Origin: Auanema rhodensis
Lineage: Eukaryota; Nematoda; Chromadorea; Rhabditida; Rhabditidae
Assembly (NCBI GenBank): GCA_964057225.1
Contig: OZ059899.1
Coordinates: 4,526,001 to 4,590,000, forward strand
Length of the DNA stretch: 64,000 nucleotides
Direction: 5' to 3'
Positions 54,792 to 64,000 of the stretch are shown piece after piece. Each line of letters begins with the position of its first letter. The stretch's first letter is position 1. The notes under the pieces were generated by a model. That model saw nothing but the letters and a program-made list of their open reading frames with translations. It was not told the DNA's origin and did not search any database. The translations under genes and the position numbers were made by a program.

Positions 54792-57700
54792 CGATCTGTG
54801 TTATCAGATTTGCGCTAGCTTAAAAATGCACCGAGATATCAACTGATATATGTTCACACTTATATCCTCGATTTTCACCCTGAAGAATCAATTTTTTCAT
54901 TGAATAACATTGTCCATCGTCTTTGCCTTGAAAAAAGAAATCTAAAAACATCTACTTTTTGCTAAATTATTTTGAAATTTTTTGAAAAAATTTTTGTCAA
55001 AATGTTTTTGGAAGCAATGTTGAGTGTACATGGAAACTCAACATACACTAATGCATCATTTTTCAAACGATCATAACTGATTTTTGTATTAAGCGTTTCT
55101 CAATGTAGTATAGTGCATTCGATGCGTATTTTTAAGCTGCGTCGATCTGTGTTATCAGATTTGCGCTAGCTTAAAAATGCACCGAGATATCAACTGATAT
55201 ATGTTCACACTTATATCCTCGATTTTCACCCTGAAGAATCAATTTTTTCATTGAATAACATTGTCCATCGTCTTTGCCTTGAAAAAAGAAATCTAAAAAC
55301 ATCTACTTTTTGCTAAATTATTTTGAAATTTTTCGAAAAAATTTTTGTCAAAATGTTTTTGGAAGCAATGTTGAGTGTACATGGAAACTCAACATACACT
55401 AATGCATCATTTTTCAAACGATCATAACTGATTTTTGTATTAAGCGTTTCTCAATGTAGTATAGTGCATTCGATGCGGATTTTTAAGCTGCGTCGATCTG
55501 TGTTATCAGATTTGCGCTAGCTTAAAAATGCACCGATATATCAACTGATATAAGTTCACACTTATATCCTCGATTTTCACCCTGAAGAATCAATTTTTTC
55601 GTTGAATAACATTGTCCATCGTCTTTGCCTTGAAAAAAGGAATTTAGAAGCATCTACTTTTTGCTAAATTATTTTGAAATTTTTCGAAAAAAATTTTGTC
55701 AAAATGTTTTTGGAAGCAATGTTGAGTGTACATGGAAACTCAACATACACTAATGCATCATTTTTCAAACGATCATAACTGAATTTTGTATTAAGCGTTT
55801 CTCAATGTAGTATAGTGCATTCGATGCGGATTTTTAAGCTGCGTCGATCTGTGTTATCAGATTTGCGCTAGCTTAAAAATGCACCGAGATATCAACTGAT
55901 ATATGTTCACACTTATATCCTCGATTTTCACCCTGAAGAATCAATTTTTTCATTGAATAACATTGTCCATCGTCTTTGCCTTGAAAAAAGAAATCTAAAA
56001 ACATCTACTTTTTGCTAAATTATTTTGAAATTTTTTGAAAAAATTTTTGTCAAAATGTTTTTGGAAGCAATGTTGAGTGTACATGGAAACTCAACATACA
56101 CTAATGCATCATTTTTCAAACGATCATAACTGATTTTTGTATTAAGCGTTTCTCAATGTAGTATAGTGCATTCGATGCGTATTTTTAAGCTGCGTCGATC
56201 TGTGTTATCAGATTTGCGCTAGCTTAAAAATGCACCGAGATATCAACTGATATATGTTCACACTTATATCCTCGATTTTCACCCTGAAGAATCAATTTTT
56301 TCATTGAATAACATTGTCCATCGTCTTTGCCTTGAAAAAAGAAATCTAAAAACATCTACTTTTTGCTAAATTATTTTGAAATTTTTCGAAAAAATTTTTG
56401 TCAAAATGTTTTTGGAAGCAATGTTGAGTGTACATGGAAACTCAACATACACTAATGCATCATTTTTCAAACGATCATAACTGATTTTTGTATTAAGCGT
56501 TTCTCAATGTAGTATAGTGCATTCGATGCGGATTTTTAAGCTGCGTCGATCTGTGTTATCAGATTTGCGCTAGCTTAAAAATGCACCGATATATCAACTG
56601 ATATAAGTTCACACTTATATCCTCGATTTTCACCCTGAAGAATCAATTTTTTCGTTGAATAACATTGTCCATCGTCTTTGCCTTGAAAAAAGGAATTTAG
56701 AAGCATCTACTTTTTGCTAAATTATTTTGAAATTTTTCGAAAAAAATTTTGTCAAAATGTTTTTGGAAGCAATGTTGAGTGTACATGGAAACTCAACATA
56801 CACTAATGCATCATTTTTCAAACGATCATAACTGAATTTTGTATTAAGCGTTTCTCAATGTAGTATAGTGCATTCGATGCGGATTTTTAAGCTGCGTCGA
56901 TCTGTGTTATCAGATTTGCGCTAGCTTAAAAATGCACCGAGATATCAACTGATATATGTTCACACTTATATCCTCGATTTTCACCCTGAAGAATCAATTT
57001 TTTCATTGAATAACATTGTCCATCGTCTTTGCCTTGAAAAAAGAAATCTAAAAACATCTACTTTTTGCTAAATTATTTTGAAATTTTTTGAAAAAATTTT
57101 TGTCAAAATGTTTTTGGAAGCAATGTTGAGTGTACATGGAAACTCAACATACACTAATGCATCATTTTTCAAACGATCATAACTGATTTTTGTATTAAGC
57201 GTTTCTCAATGTAGTATAGTGCATTCGATGCGGATTTTTAAGCTGCGTCGATCTGTGTTATCAGATTTGCGCTAGCTTAAAAATGCACCGAGATATCAAC
57301 TGATATATGTTCACACTTATATCCTCGATTTTCACCCTGAAGAATCAATTTTTTCATTGAATAACATTGTCCATCGTCTTTGCCTTGAAAAAAGAAATCT
57401 AAAAACATCTACTTTTTGCTAAATTATTTTGAAATTTTTCGAAAAAATTTTTGTCAAAATGTTTTTGGAAGCAATGTTGAGTGTACATGGAAACTCAACA
57501 TACACTAATGCATCATTTTTCAAACGATCATAACTGATTTTTGTATTAAGCGTTTCTCAATGTAGTATAGTGCATTCGATGCGGATTTTTAAGCTGCGTC
57601 GATCTGTGTTATCAGATTTGCGCTAGCTTAAAAATGCACCGATATATCAACTGATATAAGTTCACACTTATATCCTCGATTTTCACCCTGAAGAATCAAT

Positions 57701-59003
57701 TTTTTCGTTGAATAACATTGTCCATCGTCTTTGCCTTGAAAAAAGGAATTTAGAAGCATCTACTTTTTGCTAAATTATTTTGAAATTTTTCGAAAAAAAT
57801 TTTGTCAAAATGTTTTTGGAAGCAATGTTGAGTGTACATGGAAACTCAACATACACTAATGCATCATTTTTCAAACGATCATAACTGAATTTTGTATTAA
57901 GCGTTTCTCAATGTAGTATAGTGCATTCGATGCGGATTTTCAAGCTGCGTCGATCTGTGTTATCAGATTTGCGCTAGCTTAAAAATGCACCGAGATATCA
58001 ACTGATATATGTTCACACTTATATCCTCGATTTTCACCCTGAAGAATCAATTTTTTCATTGAATAACATTGTCCATCGTCTTTGCCTTGAAAAAAGAAAT
58101 CTAAAAACATCTACTTTTTGCTAAATTATTTTGAAATTTTTTGAAAAAATTTTTGTCAAAATGTTTTTGGAAGCAATGTTGAGTGTACATGGAAACTCAA
58201 CATACACTAATGCATCATTTTTCAAACGATCATAACTGATTTTTGTATTAAGCGTTTCTCAATGTAGTATAGTGCATTCGATGCGGATTTTTAAGCTGCG
58301 TCGATCTGTGTTATCAGATTTGCGCTAGCTTAAAAATGCACCGAGATATCAACTGATATATGTTCACACTTATATCCTCGATTTTCACCCTGAAGAATCA
58401 ATTTTTTCATTGAATAACATTGTCCATCGTCTTTGCCTTGAAAAAAGAAATCTAAAAACATCTACTTTTTGCTAAATTATTTTGAAATTTTTCGAAAAAA
58501 TTTTTGTCAAAATGTTTTTGGAAGCAATGTTGAGTGTACATGGAAACTCAACATACACTAATGCATCATTTTTCAAACGATCATAACTGATTTTTGTATT
58601 AAGCGTTTCTCAATGTAGTATAGTGCATTCGATGCGGATTTTTAAGCTGCGTCGATCTGTGTTATCAGATTTGCGCTAGCTTAAAAATGCACCGATATAT
58701 CAACTGATATAAGTTCACACTTATATCCTCGATTTTCACCCTGAAGAATCAATTTTTTCGTTGAATAACATTGTCCATCGTCTTTGCCTTGAAAAAAGGA
58801 ATTTAGAAGCATCTACTTTTTGCTAAATTATTTTGAAATTTTTCGAAAAAAATTTTGTCAAAATGTTTTTGGAAGCAATGTTGAGTGTACATGGAAACTC
58901 AACATACACTAATGCATCATTTTTCAAACGATCATAACTGAATTTTGTATTAAGCGTTTCTCAATGTAGTATAGTGCATTCGATGCGGATTTTTAAGCTG
59001 CGT
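54792..59003. repeat. Trimeric higher-order repeat (1053 bp x 4)
   Basis: Within the right array three distinguishable monomers repeat in fixed order: one with TTTTTTGAAAA, one with the common TTTTTCGAAAA, and one carrying CACCGATATATC, GGAATTTAG and CTGAATTTTG. The diagnostic AATTTAG occurs at 55641, 56694, 57747 and 58800, always 1053 bp (3 x 351) apart. Four full trimers are present and two more monomers continue the order to 59705. A related trimer is visible on the left side around 34750-36150. Confidence 0.93.
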
Positions 59004-62000
59004 CGATCTGTGTTATCAGATTTGCGCTAGCTTAAAAATGCACCGAGATATCAACTGATATATGTTCACACTTATATCCTCGATTTTCACCCTGAAGAAT
59101 CAATTTTTTCATTGAATAACATTGTCCATCGTCTTTGCCTTGAAAAAAGAAATCTAAAAACATCTACTTTTTGCTAAATTATTTTGAAATTTTTTGAAAA
59201 AATTTTTGTCAAAATGTTTTTGGAAGCAATGTTGAGTGTACATGGAAACTCAACATACACTAATGCATCATTTTTCAAACGATCATAACTGATTTTTGTA
59301 TTAAGCGTTTCTCAATGTAGTATAGTGCATTCGATGCGGATTTTTAAGCTGCGTCGATCTGTGTTATCAGATTTGCGCTAGCTTAAAAATGCACCGAGAT
59401 ATCAACTGATATATGTTCACACTTATATCCTCGATTTTCACCCTGAAGAATCAATTTTTTCATTGAATAACATTGTCCATCGTCTTTGCCTTGAAAAAAG
59501 AAATCTAAAAACATCTACTTTTTGCTAAATTATTTTGAAATTTTTCGAAAAAATTTTTGTCAAAATGTTTTTGGAAGCAATGTTGAGTGTACATGGAAAC
59601 TCAACATACACTAATGCATCATTTTTCAAACGATCATAACTGATTTTTGTATTAAGCGTTTCTCAATGTAGTATAGTGCATTCGATGCGGATTTTTAAGC
59701 TGCGTCGATCTGTGTTATCAGATTTGCGCTAGCTTAAAAATGCACCGAGATATCAACTGATATAAGTTCACACTTATATCCTCGATTTTCACCCTGAAGA
59801 ATCAATTTTTTCGTTGAATAACATTGTCCATCGTCTTTGCCTTGAAAAAAGGAATCTAGAAGCATCTACTTTTTGCTAAATTATTCTGAAATTTTTCGAA
59901 AAAATTTTTGTCAAAATGTTTTTGGAAGCAATGTTGAGTGTACATGGAAACTCAACATACACTAATGCATCATTTTTCAAACGATCATAACTGATTTTTG
60001 TATTAAGCGTTTCTCAATGTAGTATAGTGCATTCGATGCGGATTTTTAAGCTGCGTCGATCTGTGTTATCAGATTTGCGCTAGCTTAAAAATGCACCGAG
60101 ATATCAACTGATATAAGTTCACACTTATATCCTCGATTTTCACCCTGAAGAATCAATTTTTTCATTGAATAACATTGTCCATCGTCTTTGCCTTGAAAAA
60201 AGAAATCTAAAAACATCTACTTTTTGCTAAATTATTTTGAAATTTTTCGAAAAAATTTTTGTCAAAATCTTTTTGGAAGCAATGTTGAGTGTACATGGAA
60301 ACTCAACATACAGTAATGCATCATTTTTCAAACGATCATAACTGATTTTTGTATCAAGCGTTTCTCAATGTAGTATAGTGCATTCGATGCGGATTTTTAA
60401 GCTGCGTCGATCTGTGTTATCAGATTTGCGCTAGCCTAAAAATGCACCGAGATATCAACTGATATATGTTCACACTTATATCCTCGATTTTCACCCTGAA
60501 GAATTAATTTTTTCGTTGAATAACATTGTCCATCGTCTTTGCCTTGAAAAAAGGAATCTAGAAGCATCTACTTTTTGCTAAATTATTTTGAAATTTTTCG
60601 AAAAAATTTTTGTCAAAATGTTTTTGGAAGCAATGTTGAGTGTACATGGAAACTCAACATACACTAATGCATCATTTTTCAAACGATCATAACTGATTTT
60701 TGTATTAAGCGTTTCTCAATGTAGTATAGTGCATTCGATGCGGATTTTTAAGCTGCGTCGATCTGTGTTATCAGATTTGCGCTAGCTTAAAAATGCACCG
60801 AGATATCAACTGATATAAGTTCACACTTATATCCTCGATTTTCACCCTGAAGAATCAATTTTTTCGTTGAATAACATTGTCCATCGTCTTTGCCTTGAAA
60901 AAAGAAATCTAAAAACATCTACTTTTTGCTAAATTATCTTGAAATTTTTCGAAAAAATTTTTGTCAAAATGTTTTTGGAAGCAATGTTGAGTGTACATGG
61001 AAACTCAACATACACTAATGCATCATTTTTCAAACGATCATAACTGATTTTTGTATCAAGCGTTTCTCAATGTAGTATAGTGCATTCGATGCGGATTTTT
61101 AAGCTGCGTCGATCTGTGTTATCAGATTTGCGCTAGCTTAAAAATGCACCGAGATATCAACTGATATAAGTTCACACTTATATCCTCGATTTTCACCCTG
61201 AAGAATCAATTTTTTCATTGAATAACATTGTCCATCGTCTTTGCCTTGAAAAAAGAAATCTAAAAACATCTACTTTTTGCTAAATTATTTTGAAATTTTT
61301 CGAAAAAATTTTTGTCAAAATCTTTTTGGAAGCAATGTTGAGTGTACATGGAAACTCAACATACAGTAATGCATCATTTTTCAAACGATCATAACTGATT
61401 TTTGTATCAAGCGTTTCTCAATGTAGTATAGTGCATTCGATGCGGATTTTTAAGCTGCGTCGATCTGTGTTATCAGATTTGCGCTAGCTTAAAAATGCAC
61501 CGAGATATCAACTGATATATGTTCACACTTATATCCTCGATTTTCACCCTGAAGAATTAATTTTTTCGTTGAATAACATTGTCCATCGTCTTTGCCTTGA
61601 AAAAAGGAATCTAGAAGCATCTACTTTTTGCTAAATTATTTTGAAATTTTTCGAAAAAATTTTTGTCAAAATGTTTTTGGAAGCAATGTTGAGTGTACAT
61701 GGAAACTCAACATACACTAATGCATCATTTTTCAAACGATCATAACTGATTTTTGTATTAAGCGTTTCTCAATGTAGTATAGTGCATTCGATGCGGATTT
61801 TTAAGCTGCGTCGATCTGTGTTATCAGATTTGCGCTAGCTTGAAAATGCACCGAGATATCAACTGATATAAGTTCACACTTATATCCTCGATTTTCACCC
61901 TGAAGAATCAATTTTTTCGTTGAATAACATTGTCCATCGTCTTTGCCTTGAAAAAAGAAATCTAAAAACATCTACTTTTTGCTAAATTATCTTGAAATTT

Positions 62001-64000
62001 TTCGAAAAAATTTTTGTCAAAATGTTTTTGGAAGCAATGTTGAGTGTACATGGAAACTCAACATACACTAATGCATCATTTTTCAAACGATCATAACTGA
62101 TTTTTGTATCAAGCGTTTCTCAATGTAGTATAGTGCATTCGATGCGGATTTTTAAGCTGCGTCGATCTGTGTTATCAGATTTGCGCTAGCTTAAAAATGC
62201 ACCGAGATATCAACTGATATATGTTCACACTTATATCCTCGATTTTCACCCTGAAGAATTAATTTTTTCGTTGAATAACATTGTCCATCGTCTTTGCCTT
62301 GAAAAAAGGAATCTAGAAGCATCTACTTTTTGCTAAATTATTTTGAAATTTTTCGAAAAAATTTTTGTCAAAATGTTTTTGGAAGCAATGTTGAGTGTAC
62401 ATGGAAACTCAACATACACTAATGCATCATTTTTCAAACGATCATAACTAATTTTTGTATTAAGCGTTTCTCAATGTAGTATAGTGCATTCGATGCGGAT
62501 TTTTAAGCTGCGTCGATCTGTGTTATCAGATTTGCGCTAGCTTAAAAATGCACCGAGATATCAACTGATATAAGTTCACACTTATATCTTCGATTTTCAC
62601 CCTGAAGAATTAATTTTTTCGTTGAATAACATTGTCCATCGTCTTCGCCTTGAAAAAAAGGAATCTAGAAGCATCTACTTTTTGCTAAATTATTTTGAAA
62701 TTTTTCGAAAAAATTTTTGTCAAAATGTTTTTGGAAGCAATGTTGAGTGTACATGGAAACTCAACATACACTAATGCATCATTTTTCAAACGATCATAAC
62801 TGATTTTTGTATTAAGCGTTTCTCAATGTAGTATAGTGCATTCGATGCGGATTTTTAAGCTGCGTCGATCTGTGTTATCAGATTTGCGCTAGCTTAAAAA
62901 TGCACCGAGATATCAACTGATATATGTTCACACTTATATCCTCGATTTTCACCCTGAAGAATCAATTTTTTCATTGAATAACATTGTCCATCGTCTTTGC
63001 CTTGAAAAAAGAAATCTAAAAACATCTACTTTTTGCTAAATTATTTTGAAATTTTTTGAAAAAATTTTTGTCAAAATGTTTTTGGAAGCAATGTTGAGTG
63101 TACATGGAAACTCAACATACACTAATGCATCATTTTTCAAACGATCATAACTGATTTTTGTATTAAGCGTTTCTCAATGTAGTATAGTGCATTCGATGCG
63201 GATTTTTAAGCTGCGTCGATCTGTGTTATCAGATTTGCGCTAGCTTAAAAATGCACCGAGATATCAACTGATATATGTTCACACTTATATCCTCGATTTT
63301 CACCCTGAAGAATCAATTTTTTCATTGAATAACATTGTCCATCGTCTTTGCCTTGAAAAAAGAAATCTAAAAACATCTACTTTTTGCTAAATTATTTTGA
63401 AATTTTTTGAAAAAATTTTTGTCAAAATGTTTTTGGAAGCAATGTTGAGTGTACATGGAAACTCAACATACACTAATGCATCATTTTTCAAACGATCATA
63501 ACTAATTTTTGTATTAAGCGTTTCTCAATGTAGTATAGTGCATTCGATGCGGATTTTTAAGCTGCGTCGATCTGTGTTATCAGATTTGCGCTAGCTTAAA
63601 AATGCACCGAGATATCAACTGATATAAGTTCACACTTATATCTTCGATTTTCACCCTGAAGAATTAATTTTTTCGTTGAATAACATTGTCCATCGTCTTC
63701 GCCTTGAAAAAAGGAATCTAGAAGCATCTACTTTTTGCTAAATTATTTTGAAATTTTTCGAAAAAATTTTTGTCAAAATGTTTTTGGAAGCAATGTTGAG
63801 TGTACATGGAAACTCAACATACACTAATGCATCATTTTTCAAACGATCATAACTGATTTTTGTATCAAGCGTTTCTCAATGTAGTATAGTGCATTCGATG
63901 CGGATTTTTAAGCTGCGTCGATCTGTGTTATCAGATTTGCGCTAGCTTAAAAATGCACCGAGATATCAACTGATATAAGTTCACACTTATATCCTCGATT

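Larger units (their letters stand above)
54390..64000. repeat. 351-bp satellite DNA array (right of the Polinton)
   Basis: This continues the left array. The monomer resumes at AGCGTT (54390), the same point where the left array stops, so the monomer phase is unbroken once the element and one copy of the target duplication are removed. CGATCTGTG landmarks run from 54441 to 63919, which is 27 x 351 + 1. The one extra base is an A in an A-run near 62655. Variants shared with the last left-side monomers (TATCAAGCG, CAGTAATGC, AAAATCTTTTTGG) reappear around 60270-60360 and 61320-61405, showing that both flanks belong to one locally homogenised array. The array runs off the window end. Confidence 0.97.

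Overview
The window is eukaryotic repetitive DNA, most likely from an arthropod (probably an insect). It is a long, very regular 351-bp satellite array with one 16.9-kb Polinton/Maverick element inserted in it. No ordinary host gene, tRNA or rRNA gene was found. The evidence for a eukaryote is a spliced polymerase gene, TATA boxes, AATAAA signals next to stop codons, and a large tandem satellite. The host species cannot be named from this sequence.

Layout. 1-37512: satellite, about 107 monomers, each exactly 351 bp. 37513-54389: the Polinton. 54390-64000: the same satellite, resuming in phase. The insertion junctions are clean. A 6-bp target duplication, AGCGTT, flanks the element (37507-37512 and 54390-54395). 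The element begins AGTAGAGAG and ends CTCTCTACT, inside long terminal inverted repeats (TIRs) of about 1.1 kb on the left and 0.8 kb on the right.

The Polinton carries the full core gene set of a virus-like, self-synthesising transposon. On the + strand are a 13-exon protein-primed family B DNA polymerase (39133-44903), an adenain-like cysteine protease (46880-47335), a small membrane protein (47382-47552), a two-finger C2H2 protein (47594-48058), an A32/FtsK-like packaging ATPase (49001-49648), two small structural-type proteins (49661-49969, 49966-50703) and a DDE integrase with a C-terminal chromodomain (50660-51727). On the - strand are the double jelly-roll major capsid protein (45042-46376), a basic/hydrophobic core-like protein directly upstream of it (46377-46829), the minor capsid/penton protein (48064-48921) and a spliced zinc-binding protein of unknown function (52026-52619). 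A possible small membrane protein lies at 51771-52002. All reading frames are intact, so the copy looks young.

How the genes fit together: by family knowledge the polymerase copies the linear element, the integrase inserts it (here into heterochromatic satellite, which suits a chromodomain), and ATPase, protease and the two jelly-roll proteins would build and fill a capsid. Genes are packed in convergent and divergent pairs with shared short promoters and back-to-back polyadenylation signals. ATPase, the two small proteins and integrase form a tight overlapping cluster that looks polycistronic.

The less expected features are: an iterated inverted repeat (TATCGAA-N6-TTCGATA) present seven times at the left end but twice at the right; a CAGCTG-bearing terminal tandem array; a single TAA separating two same-frame ORFs (core and major capsid); an acidic residue missing from the protease; uniform 43-47-nt polymerase introns including a GC-AG intron; a SUMO-interaction-like motif in the polymerase N-terminus; and nested higher-order repeats in the satellite.
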